64,000 nucleotides of DNA from contig NZ_CP130821.1 of assembly GCF_004151275.2 (NCBI RefSeq), forward strand, positions 1,426,001 to 1,490,000, written 5' to 3'. Each line of letters begins with the position of its first letter. Within the stretch, counting starts at the first letter, position 1. Origin of the DNA: Flavobacterium dauae. Lineage in GTDB: Bacteria > Bacteroidota > Bacteroidia > Flavobacteriales > Flavobacteriaceae. A program made the translations under genes and the position numbers. A model generated the notes under the pieces. It was not told the DNA's origin. It saw nothing but the letters and a program-made list of their open reading frames with translations, and searched no databases. Shown piece after piece: positions 34,068-41,744 of this stretch.

Positions 34068-34465
34068 GGGGCCGATCGGTTTTGACAGCAGGTGGAATTG
34101 AAAAGTAAGCACGTCGAGCGCTCATTTACAGCTCGTAAATCTCATAAATGAATTTTTTTTACACGGCGAAGAAAACTACGCTTTAGCTGCTTAATTCTGA
34201 ATTATAGTAAGATCAAGCCTTTGTCCTGTTAGACAGGAAAGCTGAATTCCTTAAAAAAGCCTTGATTTATGGCGTTTTGTAATAAGGAACCGTAAAAATA
34301 AATCTAGAGTAGATAGTACCTTGGAAGCTATTCGAAATTTTAAAGGTTAAGTAAAAAGTGGTTGTTTTTGGCCAAGCTTTTTATCGAAAATTTAAACAAA
34401 AACTAAACGTGTAGAAAGCTCTTTGATTGCTTGTTTGGACCAGGGTTCGATTCCCTGCGGCTCCA
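34068..34465 (+). ncRNA. ssrA: Transfer-messenger RNA (tmRNA)
   Basis: A tRNA-like domain frames the gene. The 5' end GGGGCCG pairs with CGGCTCC at 34458-34464 to give a 7-bp acceptor stem (one G-U), and the T-loop is GGTTCGATTCC. The 5' segment GGGGCCGATCGGTTTTGACAG is typical for tmRNA. The tag frame, pseudoknot-like GC stems (for example TTTGTCCTGTTAGACAGGAAA near 34220-34240) and a length of about 398 bases complete the picture. With SmpB it rescues stalled ribosomes. The CCA end is not encoded. The 3' end of this gene is a frequent integration site for mobile DNA, and a foreign-looking block does follow. Confidence 0.95.
34165..34194 (+). other. tmRNA tag-peptide reading frame
   Basis: GGC GAA GAA AAC TAC GCT TTA GCT GCT TAA encodes GEENYALAA, with the first alanine of the tag supplied by the charged tmRNA. 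The ALAA end is the ClpXP degradation signal. Confidence 0.92.
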
Positions 34466-34471
34466 CGGAAT

Positions 34472-34510
34472 AAAACCTCAACTATCTAATAATGAAAACG
34501 TTGAGGTTTT
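34472..34510 (+). terminator. Terminator of ssrA
   Basis: AAAACCTCAAC (34472-34482) pairs perfectly with GTTGAGGTTTT (34500-34510), followed by more T; it lies 6 bases past the mature tmRNA end. Confidence 0.85.
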
Positions 34511-34520
34511 TTTATTGTTG

Positions 34521-34541
34521 TTTTTGTACGATTTTTGTACG
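34521..34541. repeat. Short direct repeat behind tmRNA
   Basis: TTTTTGTACG occurs twice, 11 bases apart (34521-34530 and 34532-34541). It could be a remnant of integrase arm-binding sites at a tmRNA integration point; no integrase gene is present. Confidence 0.25.
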
Positions 34542-34663
34542 GTGGTTTGTTCAATGAGTAAATTATATATTTTAAAAAACAATAAAAGAAGATTTAAAGC
34601 CTTCCTATTATGTAATGAAGTTAAGAGCTACTTTCAATATTAAAATAAAAGGAATCTAATCAT

Positions 34664-36940
34664 TTATTTCCAAAACTCCCACCATTTTTTGTTATTGCTT
34701 TCATTAGATTGAATTCTTTTGTTTTCTAGTACTTTTTCTTCTTTATTATTATGGCTTTTAATAATTCTATTTGAAGTTGATTCCTGATTAAGTTTTGTTA
34801 AAAATTTAAACGAAAAATCAATAGGTCTTGTTTTACCTATCTCCATAAATTCGATTATGTATTGATTCTTTTCTCTATCAACTTCTTTAACTATTCCTTT
34901 TTTCCAAACATTATGAAAAACAAAATCTCCAACATTTAAATATTCTAAATTATCAGTTCCATTAAGATTTAATTGAAGCTTTGCTTCATTAATAATGTCT
35001 TGACTAAGTTCACCCTTTCTGATATAGAAATTCTCATTTATTTCAAATAAAAATCTTGAAGGGTATTTATTCGAACCACTAATAAAATTGAATCCTTCTG
35101 ATTCGGTTAAATAAAACCTTTTTTCAGCTCTAGTAATTGCTACATAGGTAAGTCTTCTTTCTTCTTCAATTGCTCTGTTTCTTCGTTCCTTAATCGCCAT
35201 AGCACTTGGAATTACACCTTCTGTAAATCCACAAAGAAATACATAAGGAAACTCTAACCCTTTAGAAATATGAATAGTCATTAACTTAACTTTATCTTGA
35301 ATATCATTATTTGTATCTAAATCTGTGTAAAGTGATATTTCTTGTAAGTAATCTTGAATAGTAACAATTTCTTGACTTTCATTTTCATAAAGAATCATTG
35401 AACTAACCAACTCTTTTATATTATTAATTCTTTCTTCATCACCGTCTTTTCGATATAATTCACCTAATGCAGTTTTATCTAAAATATCCTTTACTAAATC
35501 AGAAATAGATTTAATTTTAGAAAGTTCTTTTAGTTCGATAATAATATCTAAAAAATCTTTAGCTCCTTTTTTCGATAATTCAGTTTTTTCAATATTTTTT
35601 TTAAGTGCTTGAAATAATGATAAATTTTGAGATTGTGCAACTAATGTAAGGTTCTCTAAAAACTTTTTTCCTAAACCTCTCGTGGGATTATTGAACATTC
35701 TTAAAAAAGAAATATCATCTTCAGAATTAATTAAACTCAAAATTGAAAGAATATCTTTTATTTCTTTTCTTTCAAAGAATTTTACTCCTCCAAAAATAGT
35801 GTAGGGAATATTTTCTTTAATTAAAGCCTGTTCGATATTTCTTGAAAGATAATTAGCTCTATAAAGTATTGTAATATCTGAAAACTTCGCATTCTCAATT
35901 TTAATAATTTCTTTTATCTCTTTAGCAATCCAAAGTGATTCTTCAAATTCATGGCAACCATGAAAATGAACTACATCGATACCTTCAGGATTTTGAGTTA
36001 TCATTTCTTTATCAACCCTTATCTTATTATTTTTTATAATATGATTACCAATTTTTAAAATATTTGGAGTAGAGCGATAATTTTGATTCATTATTATTGT
36101 TACAGAATCAGGAAAAATTTTATCGAAATCAACTAAATATTCAGGCTTCGCACCTCTCCATTCATAAATAGTTTGGTCTGGGTCGCCAACTACAAATAAA
36201 TTTTTATGCTGTCTTGAAAGCATTTCAATTAATTGAAATTGATTTTCTGAACTATCTTGAGCTTCATCAACCTGAATATAGTGTAAACGATTTTGCCATT
36301 TATTTAAAACATCATCAAAATTTGTTAGAATATAAATTGTAAAGTTGATTAAATCATCAAAATCTAAAGCGTAATTACGTTTTTGCTTCTCTAAATACTT
36401 TTGGAATATAGTATTTAATAATTTATCATCTTTATTTGTTTCAATAGTTTTATTTTGAAGAACATAATTTAAATAATCTAATCCTTTTTTAGAGTTTGAA
36501 ATATATTTAAAAACTTGTTTAAATGATAAATCTCTTGAAGTTATATTTAACTCAGTATAAATATTTCGTAAAATTGTTTTTTGGTCTTCGGTATCAAGAA
36601 TAAGAAATCCTTTAGGATAGAAAATTTTATTAATATCTTCACGTAAAAACTTAACACAAAATCCATGATAAGTAGTTATTAGGCTAATATCAAAAGAATC
36701 ACCTATTAATTTTTTAACTCTTTTCTTCATTTCTTGTGCTGCTTTATTTGTAAAAGTAACACATATGATATTTGAAGAATTTATTCCTAAATATTTCACA
36801 ATGTAAGCAAATCTTGAAGTTAAAGCTTTAGTTTTTCCTGAACCAGCACCAGCTATAACTCGAACATAACCTTCAGTAGTTTTAACCGCATTAAGTTGTT
36901 TTTCATTTAAGTTTATTAATATTTCTTCATTCATATTCAT
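34664..36940 (-). CDS. UvrD/PcrA-type superfamily 1 DNA helicase
   Basis: A 758-residue ATP-dependent 3'-5' helicase. Motifs in order: LNEKQLNAVKT (Q motif), AGAGSGKTKALTSR (Walker A, about 30-43), TFTNKAAQEM (Ia), TTYHGFCVKFL (Ib), VDEAQDSS (Walker B, II), VGDPDQTIYEWRGA (III), MNQNYRST (IV), VKLMTIHISKGLEFPYVF (V) and EEERRLTYVAITRAEKR (VI). All are intact. The C-terminal linker ends in an unusual aromatic tail, NNKKWWEFWK. Codon use is strongly AT-biased compared with parC and aroB, and the gene follows tmRNA, so it looks acquired. It may be an accessory repair or defence helicase; no nuclease partner gene is adjacent. Confidence 0.88.
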   Translation of the reverse strand: MNMNEEILINLNEKQLNAVKTTEGYVRVIAGAGSGKTKALTSRFAYIVKYLGINSSNIICVTFTNKAAQEMKKRVKKLIGDSFDISLITTYHGFCVKFLREDINKIFYPKGFLILDTEDQKTILRNIYTELNITSRDLSFKQVFKYISNSKKGLDYLNYVLQNKTIETNKDDKLLNTIFQKYLEKQKRNYALDFDDLINFTIYILTNFDDVLNKWQNRLHYIQVDEAQDSSENQFQLIEMLSRQHKNLFVVGDPDQTIYEWRGAKPEYLVDFDKIFPDSVTIIMNQNYRSTPNILKIGNHIIKNNKIRVDKEMITQNPEGIDVVHFHGCHEFEESLWIAKEIKEIIKIENAKFSDITILYRANYLSRNIEQALIKENIPYTIFGGVKFFERKEIKDILSILSLINSEDDISFLRMFNNPTRGLGKKFLENLTLVAQSQNLSLFQALKKNIEKTELSKKGAKDFLDIIIELKELSKIKSISDLVKDILDKTALGELYRKDGDEERINNIKELVSSMILYENESQEIVTIQDYLQEISLYTDLDTNNDIQDKVKLMTIHISKGLEFPYVFLCGFTEGVIPSAMAIKERRNRAIEEERRLTYVAITRAEKRFYLTESEGFNFISGSNKYPSRFLFEINENFYIRKGELSQDIINEAKLQLNLNGTDNLEYLNVGDFVFHNVWKKGIVKEVDREKNQYIIEFMEIGKTRPIDFSFKFLTKLNQESTSNRIIKSHNNKEEKVLENKRIQSNESNNKKWWEFWK

Positions 36941-37003
36941 ATTAATTTATTTTGGCTTATACAAACATATTAACTATTTGGATATTTTAAGGCTATAAAA
37001 ACA

Positions 37004-37038
37004 AAAACCTCCTATAGAATTTTACTTTAGGAGGTTTT
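37004..37038 (-). terminator. Terminator of the outer-membrane protein gene
   Basis: AAAACCTCCTA / TAGGAGGTTTT, an 11-bp perfect stem with a 13-base loop; A/T runs on both sides. A second weaker hairpin (ACTACT ... CTTTTCA ... TGAAAAG ... AGTAGT, 37045-37089) lies between it and the gene. Confidence 0.75.
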
Positions 37039-37140
37039 ATAATAACTACTAACTGTTGCTTTTCAATAATACTGAAAAGAAGTAGTAGTCTTCATTTTAT
37101 ATTTTTAAAGTGATTAAGTACATTTTAACTTTGATTGTAA

Positions 37141-37860
37141 TTAGAACGATATACCTACATTAAAACTTAATGCACCTGAGTTTTCATAACTTGAAAAAGA
37201 ACCAAAGTATTTACCTCCGTAGTAATAAAAGTAAAGCTTCTGCATTTCATATCCTATACCAAAATTCATTGTAGTATTATCCGAAATCTTAAAATCTACA
37301 CCAACAGTAGGGCTAAGTAACAACCCCTCTCCTAAGAAATCATTTGTAGCATCGAACGAGTAACCTATATCAAAAGCCAAATAAGGAGAAAATTTGTTAT
37401 CGATAAAGTTTACTCTAAAATCAGCAAATATCGGAATTAGAACTTGGTCTATATCTGTATAATAACGGACGCCTGTTCCGACTCCTACAAAAAAATAAGG
37501 ATTAATTTGATAACCATTAATAACATTCAGTTTTAAACGATCTATTCCACTATAACCAACACCTACCTCGTAACCTGATTCTACAATTCCCCTATATCCT
37601 TTTTTAAAACCTAAATTATTGTAAGTACTATTATTTTCCAATATAGCTTCTTTTGTGAATTTATCTATTTCTTCCATTTGATATACAAAAACACTTCTAT
37701 CGGTAGTTTCAATCTTAATAGTTTTATTTGGTATTTGTTCAATAATAACCCCTCGAATAATACTACCATTCTTTAAATAAACTACATCTTGATACTTACT
37801 TTGTCCAAAAGAAAAAGTAGTGGTTATTATGAATAAAAGTAGTGTAAAATATGTTTTCAT
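37141..37860 (-). CDS. Outer-membrane beta-barrel-like secreted protein
   Basis: A 239-residue exported protein with signal peptide MKTYFTLLLFIITTTFSFGQ. The first mature part (YQDVVYLKNGSIIRGVIIEQIPNKTIKIETTDRS) is the small beta domain often found in front of Bacteroidota barrel proteins. The rest shows about eight amphipathic strands (GYEVGVGYSGI, FFVGVGTGVRYY, LAFDIGYSF, FNVGISF) and ends in Phe, as outer-membrane proteins do. No ligand can be named. It is transcribed alone, with terminator hairpins downstream, within the AT-rich block behind tmRNA. Confidence 0.8.
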   Translation of the reverse strand: MKTYFTLLLFIITTTFSFGQSKYQDVVYLKNGSIIRGVIIEQIPNKTIKIETTDRSVFVYQMEEIDKFTKEAILENNSTYNNLGFKKGYRGIVESGYEVGVGYSGIDRLKLNVINGYQINPYFFVGVGTGVRYYTDIDQVLIPIFADFRVNFIDNKFSPYLAFDIGYSFDATNDFLGEGLLLSPTVGVDFKISDNTTMNFGIGYEMQKLYFYYYGGKYFGSFSSYENSGALSFNVGISF

Positions 37861-38007
37861 CTTATAAAATATTTTCTGTAAGTCCTACTCATTTGGCTTT
37901 TCGGTATCGCCCCGTTTTTTTAGTGAATGCTGGTCTCCACTTTTTTATTAGTTACATTCTTCAGTTAGCTACATAATTATCAAACCAACCGATTTATACA
38001 ATGCGTT

Positions 38008-38505
38008 TTACCAATCATTTCCTTTTTGTAAGTACGAAATATATTCATCTATAAAATTTGAAGCATACTTTTCAATAGCTCCGATTGCTTTATCATTGTA
38101 TTTTCTACGATTACCTTCTTTATCAAAAAAGTCACTATATTTTGTATAATGAGTATCACCGATATTACTTAGCAAAATCCGTACTTTTCCGTCTTTAAAG
38201 TCTATACTTAAATTATATTTTACCTTTACTCTCCATGGGTTAGCAAAGCCTGTATCTATATCAAAAAAATGCTTTATACCAATACTTTCATTTTCATTGT
38301 CAAGCACAATTACCTTGTTAGGATTTTCATATTTAGAAGCTATCCATTTTTTAGTAAGTTGGTACAGTTCAGTAGCATTTTTTCCCGATACCTCAAAAAT
38401 ATTGTTTTCAGCTCTTAATTCTGTTGGAAAAACTTTGTAATCAGCGTTCTGTGCGTTAATAGTAGTAATAGCCATTAGGCTAAAAAGTAGTATTAGTTTT
38501 TTCAT
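38008..38505 (-). CDS. Secreted DUF4468-like protein, paralogue A
   Basis: A 165-residue exported protein with signal peptide MKKLILLFSLMAITTINAQ. The mature part shows the TBP-like alpha/beta pattern of DUF4468: LYQLTKKWIASKYENPNKVIVLDNENESIGIKHFF, then a strand pair (YNLSIDFKDGKVRILLSNI) and a final helix ending in ISYLQKGNDW. The role of the family is unknown. It is clearly a tandem duplicate of the gene at 38533, sharing signal peptide, domain order and the YLQKGxDW end. 27 bases separate the two genes. Confidence 0.82.
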   Translation of the reverse strand: MKKLILLFSLMAITTINAQNADYKVFPTELRAENNIFEVSGKNATELYQLTKKWIASKYENPNKVIVLDNENESIGIKHFFDIDTGFANPWRVKVKYNLSIDFKDGKVRILLSNIGDTHYTKYSDFFDKEGNRRKYNDKAIGAIEKYASNFIDEYISYLQKGNDW

Positions 38506-38532
38506 TTTTATTAATTTATTAAGGGGGGTAGT

Positions 38533-39036
38533 TTACCAATCTGCACCCTTTTGCAAATAGGTAACATATTCATCTACAAATTTAGAAACATAACTCTCTA
38601 AAAACTCTAAGGATTTTTTAACATATTTTGACTCTTTAGGGGTACCATCATCATTAAAGAAATCACTATATTTAGTGTTACGGGTATCTTCAATATTTGT
38701 AAAGGTAATTCGGACTTTTTCATCTTTAAAATCAAATTGTAAATTATAATTTACTTTTACCTTATTTGGATTTGATACTTTGGTATCAATATCAAAAAAA
38801 TGTTTAACAATAATACTTCTATTTTCATCATCAAACATTATAACTTTTTGTGGATTAGTATATTGAACTGTCATCCAACTCCTTGTTAATTTGTATAATT
38901 CTGAGGCGTTTCTTCCAGATACTTCAAAAATATTGTTTTCAGCTATTAGTTGTTTAGGTACTGCCTTATAATATGATTTTTGAGCATTAACTGTTGTGAT
39001 AGCCATTAGGCTAAAAAGTAGTAGTAGTTTTTTCAT
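38533..39036 (-). CDS. Secreted DUF4468-like protein, paralogue B
   Basis: A 167-residue paralogue of the next gene. Start at 39036 (MKKLLLLFSLMAITTVNAQ); a start four codons upstream adds residues created by the 61-bp duplication and is less likely. Domain pattern as in paralogue A: LYKLTRSWMTVQYTNPQKVIMFDDENRSIIVKHFF, YNLQFDFKDEKVRITFTNI and the end YLQKGADW. Its 5' end and upstream region are duplicated in tandem (see 38981-39114), so a second signal-peptide reading frame stands directly in front, its stop codon one base before this ATG. The copy may change translation of this gene. Confidence 0.82.
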   Translation of the reverse strand: MKKLLLLFSLMAITTVNAQKSYYKAVPKQLIAENNIFEVSGRNASELYKLTRSWMTVQYTNPQKVIMFDDENRSIIVKHFFDIDTKVSNPNKVKVNYNLQFDFKDEKVRITFTNIEDTRNTKYSDFFNDDGTPKESKYVKKSLEFLESYVSKFVDEYVTYLQKGADW

Positions 39037-39114
39037 TTTAATGAGCATTAACTGTTGTGATAGCCATTAGGCTAAAAAGTAGTAGTAGTTTTTTCATTTT
39101 AATGAGCATTAACA
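38981..39114 (-). repeat. 61-bp tandem duplication creating a signal-peptide mini-ORF
   Basis: Two full 61-base units (38981-39041 and 39042-39102) and the first 12 bases of a third (39103-39114) are identical. Each unit holds the ATG and the coding bases of the signal peptide. Because 61 is not a multiple of three, the upstream copy is out of frame with the gene. It encodes a separate 19-residue peptide (MKKLLLLFSLMAITTVNAH, minus strand 39038-39097) that stops one base before the true ATG. Confidence 0.95.
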
Positions 39115-39159
39115 TTCGAAATTACCAATTATCATCTGCATTTGATTTATCATTTATTT

Positions 39160-40332
39160 TTATCTCGTTCTTCTACGTTTTAATTCTTTATCCAACAAAT
39201 CTAATTCGCGATTAGTTTGTCCGGCAACCGATGTATTTTCATTCGCACGACGAATCAAATAAGGAACAACATCGTAAACAGGACCAAAAGGTAAATATTT
39301 TGCAACGTTGTAATTGTTGTTTGAAAGGTTGTAGCTAATGTTATCGCTCATTCCGTACAATTGCCCAAACCAAATGCGTTTATCGGTATGCGGAACATTG
39401 TTTTTAGTCATTAGTTCCATTAACATATAACTACTGTCTTCGTTATGTGTACCGGCAAACAATGCAATTTTATTGTCCAGATTTTCTACCATATAGGTAA
39501 CCGTTTTATTAAAAGTAGCATCGGTTTGAGCCTTAGTAGCGCAAATAGGCGAGGGGTAACCTTTTTCTTCGGCACGTGCACGCTCTTTTTCCATATACGC
39601 ACCGCGAACCACTTTAAAACCAACATGAAAACCTTCGCGTAAACCAATGGCATGCGTATTCTTAACAAAATCAAATCGATCCCAACGATAGGTTTGTGCG
39701 GTGTTAAAAACAATACATTTTTCTTTGTTGTATTTGCGCATCATATCTAAAACCAAATCATCGGCAGCATCTTGCATCCAACTTTCTTCGGCATCAATAA
39801 GCAATAAAACATCTTTTTCGTAAGCTGCTTTGCAAATAATATCAAAACGTTCTACAATTCGGTTCCATTCTTGTTGTTCAGCATCGGTAAAAGGTAAATT
39901 TTCTCCTTTCTTTTCAAATAAGAAAAATCTACCAACACCTGTAGGTTTAAATACAGCAAACGGAATAGCAGCACGTTCTTTAGCAAAATCAATCGTTCTT
40001 AAGGTCATTTGCAAAGCGTGATCAAACTGTTCCTGGGTTTCTTTTCCTTCAACAGAATAATCTAAAACAGACGAAACGCCTTTTGTGTACATTTTATCAA
40101 CCACTTTTAAGCAGTCTTGTTCAGTTACACCACCGCAAAAATGATCAAAAACAGTCGATTTTATCAATCCTTTTACAGGTAAATTTGTTGATATGGCAAA
40201 ATTGGTTAACGATGTACCTATTTTAACTAATGCATTACTGCTTATTAATTTAAACAAGTAGTATGCTTTGTTTAGTTCGGTGTTGTTTTTTAAAGCAAAA
40301 GCAACCTCGGTATTGTCAAATATCTTTTCCAT
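39160..40332 (-). CDS. Proline dehydrogenase family protein
   Basis: A 390-residue FAD enzyme oxidising proline to pyrroline-5-carboxylate. I choose the ATG at 40332 (MEKIFDNTEVAFALKN); the ten codons further upstream lie across the promoter. Barrel motifs typical of PRODH: FKPTGVGRFFLFEK, LLIDAEESWMQDAAD, VFNTAQTYRWDRFDFV, GFKVVRGAYMEKERARAEEKGYPSPI and AGTHNEDSSYML. The end YGMSDNISYNL ... KYLPFGPVYDVVPYLIRRANENTSV binds FAD and substrate. It is a monofunctional enzyme without the PutA dehydrogenase part. It is transcribed divergently from aroB and shares its short promoter region. Confidence 0.9.
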   Translation of the reverse strand: MEKIFDNTEVAFALKNNTELNKAYYLFKLISSNALVKIGTSLTNFAISTNLPVKGLIKSTVFDHFCGGVTEQDCLKVVDKMYTKGVSSVLDYSVEGKETQEQFDHALQMTLRTIDFAKERAAIPFAVFKPTGVGRFFLFEKKGENLPFTDAEQQEWNRIVERFDIICKAAYEKDVLLLIDAEESWMQDAADDLVLDMMRKYNKEKCIVFNTAQTYRWDRFDFVKNTHAIGLREGFHVGFKVVRGAYMEKERARAEEKGYPSPICATKAQTDATFNKTVTYMVENLDNKIALFAGTHNEDSSYMLMELMTKNNVPHTDKRIWFGQLYGMSDNISYNLSNNNYNVAKYLPFGPVYDVVPYLIRRANENTSVAGQTNRELDLLDKELKRRRTR

Positions 40333-40351
40333 TAGGTTTAAAGTTGTGTTG

Positions 40352-40359
40352 CAAAGATA
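40352..40359 (-). promoter_or_regulatory. Candidate -7 box of the proline dehydrogenase gene
   Basis: Read on the minus strand the sequence is TATCTTTG, a match to TAnnTTTG, 19 bases before the chosen ATG at 40332. It argues against the longer start at 40362. Confidence 0.5.
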
Positions 40360-40408
40360 CAATAGTTATAAAAATTGCTTTATTTTTACATCAAAATTTT
40401 TTTTAAGC

Positions 40409-41476
40409 ATGCAAATACAGGCAGCAGATTACATTATTGGTTTCGGAGTTGATTTTTATTCAACTCTTTCACAGTTGATTAGCGACAAAAAATACAGCAA
40501 GATTGTGTTGTTGGTCGATGAAAATACAGCACAACATTGCTTAAATTATGTGATGCAGTGGTTGGCTGTTGATATTCCCTTCGAAATTATTGAAATAGAA
40601 CAAGGCGAAGAAAACAAAACCGTTGAAACGTGTACTGCTGTTTGGGAGACTTTGGTGGAGATGAATGTTGACAGAAAAGCACTCCTTATTAATGTAGGTG
40701 GCGGAATGGTTTGCGATTTAGGCGGATTTGTTGCTGCAACCTATAAAAGGGGAATCGATTTTGTGAACATTCCAACAAGTTTACTGGCAATGGTTGATGC
40801 TTCGGTTGGAACAAAAACCGGCGTGAATTTAGGCGGATTAAAAAATATGGTAGGAAGCTTTTCGCAACCGCAAATGGTTTTGATTGATACTACTTTTTTA
40901 GAAACATTGCCCGGAAACCAAATGCGTTCTGGTTTGGCAGAAATGTTTAAACACGGTTTAATTGCCGATGCATCATACTGGAATCAACTGAAAAATTTAG
41001 GCGAATTAACAACCGAAGATTTATTGTTATTGATTTATCATTCGGTTTCTATTAAAAATGAAATTGTTTTACAGGATCCTTTCGAAGAAAATGTTCGAAA
41101 ATTATTAAATTTCGGACACACATTGGGGCATGTAATCGAAACGTATAGTCATTCAGGTAAAGGTATTCAACCTTTATTACACGGCGAAGCAATTGCCATT
41201 GGGATGATCTTGGAAGCTTTTATTTCGTACAAAAAAGACTTGTTAACAAAAAATTCATATTTAGAAATAAAAGAAACTTTAAATTTGATGTATGAAAGTA
41301 TTGTTTTTACCGAAAATGATATTGAAATTTGTACCCATTTACTAATACACGATAAAAAGAATGTAAACGGTATTGTTCAGTTTACCTTGTTAAGCGGTAT
41401 TGGTAAGGGTGTTATTAATGAAATTGTTGAAAGTGAGTTGATTACCGAGGCTTTTAACGATTATTTGTACAATTAA
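40409..41476 (+). CDS. aroB: 3-dehydroquinate synthase
   Basis: A 355-residue enzyme of the shikimate pathway that converts DAHP to 3-dehydroquinate with NAD and zinc. The start is the ATG at 40409 (MQIQAADYIIGFGVDF); an open frame extends 47 codons upstream but runs over the divergent proline dehydrogenase gene. Motifs: VDENTAQHCL, GGGMVCDLGGFVAATYKRGIDFVNIPTSLLAMVDASVGTK-type NAD/substrate core, GLAEMFKHGLI and the zinc site NFGHTLGHVIE ... LHGEAIAIGM. Complete; stand-alone aro gene. Confidence 0.93.
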   Translation: MQIQAADYIIGFGVDFYSTLSQLISDKKYSKIVLLVDENTAQHCLNYVMQWLAVDIPFEIIEIEQGEENKTVETCTAVWETLVEMNVDRKALLINVGGGMVCDLGGFVAATYKRGIDFVNIPTSLLAMVDASVGTKTGVNLGGLKNMVGSFSQPQMVLIDTTFLETLPGNQMRSGLAEMFKHGLIADASYWNQLKNLGELTTEDLLLLIYHSVSIKNEIVLQDPFEENVRKLLNFGHTLGHVIETYSHSGKGIQPLLHGEAIAIGMILEAFISYKKDLLTKNSYLEIKETLNLMYESIVFTENDIEICTHLLIHDKKNVNGIVQFTLLSGIGKGVINEIVESELITEAFNDYLYN

Positions 41477-41505
41477 TTTACTATTAACGTTACTAAATTT
41501 TGTAA

Positions 41506-41685
41506 GTGAACAAAAGTTATAACCTTCCTGTAAATAATGTTTTAAATCCGTTGGTTAAAAAAATCAGTCGGGTTGTAAAACAGTTGGGTTTATTAATTAC
41601 TTTAAATAAACCTTTAAAGGCTGTAATTGTAAGTAAAATCTACAATCAAAAATTATCGATTGCTTTTGCCAATCTAAGGGTTTGA
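41506..41685 (+). CDS. Possible small hypothetical protein (GTG start)
   Basis: In the 268-base gap between aroB and the arginine decarboxylase gene, a 59-codon frame starts with GTG directly after a stop codon and ends at TGA. It encodes a basic peptide (VNKSYNLPVNNVLNPLVKKI ...) without Asp or Glu. There is no promoter or ribosome-site support, and it may equally be part of the leader of the decarboxylase gene. Reported because the frame is long for this AT content. Confidence 0.2.
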   Translation: MNKSYNLPVNNVLNPLVKKISRVVKQLGLLITLNKPLKAVIVSKIYNQKLSIAFANLRV

Positions 41686-41744
41686 AAATCGTATTTATAT
41701 CAAATACACTTAACTAATTAATAATTTTTTAAAGCAGATTTTTT

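Noticed and set aside
34431..34643. Plus-strand 70-codon open frame at the end of ssrA
   Set aside because: Its first part is the tRNA-like end of tmRNA and the terminator; no independent coding signal. The last 29 codons (MSKLYILKNNK...) match no family I know.
39830..40021. Plus-strand frame within the proline dehydrogenase gene
   Set aside because: Antisense shadow; the minus-strand protein is well supported by family motifs.
40268..40408. Longer N-terminus for AroB
   Set aside because: It would overlap the start of the divergent proline dehydrogenase gene and has no match to AroB N-termini.
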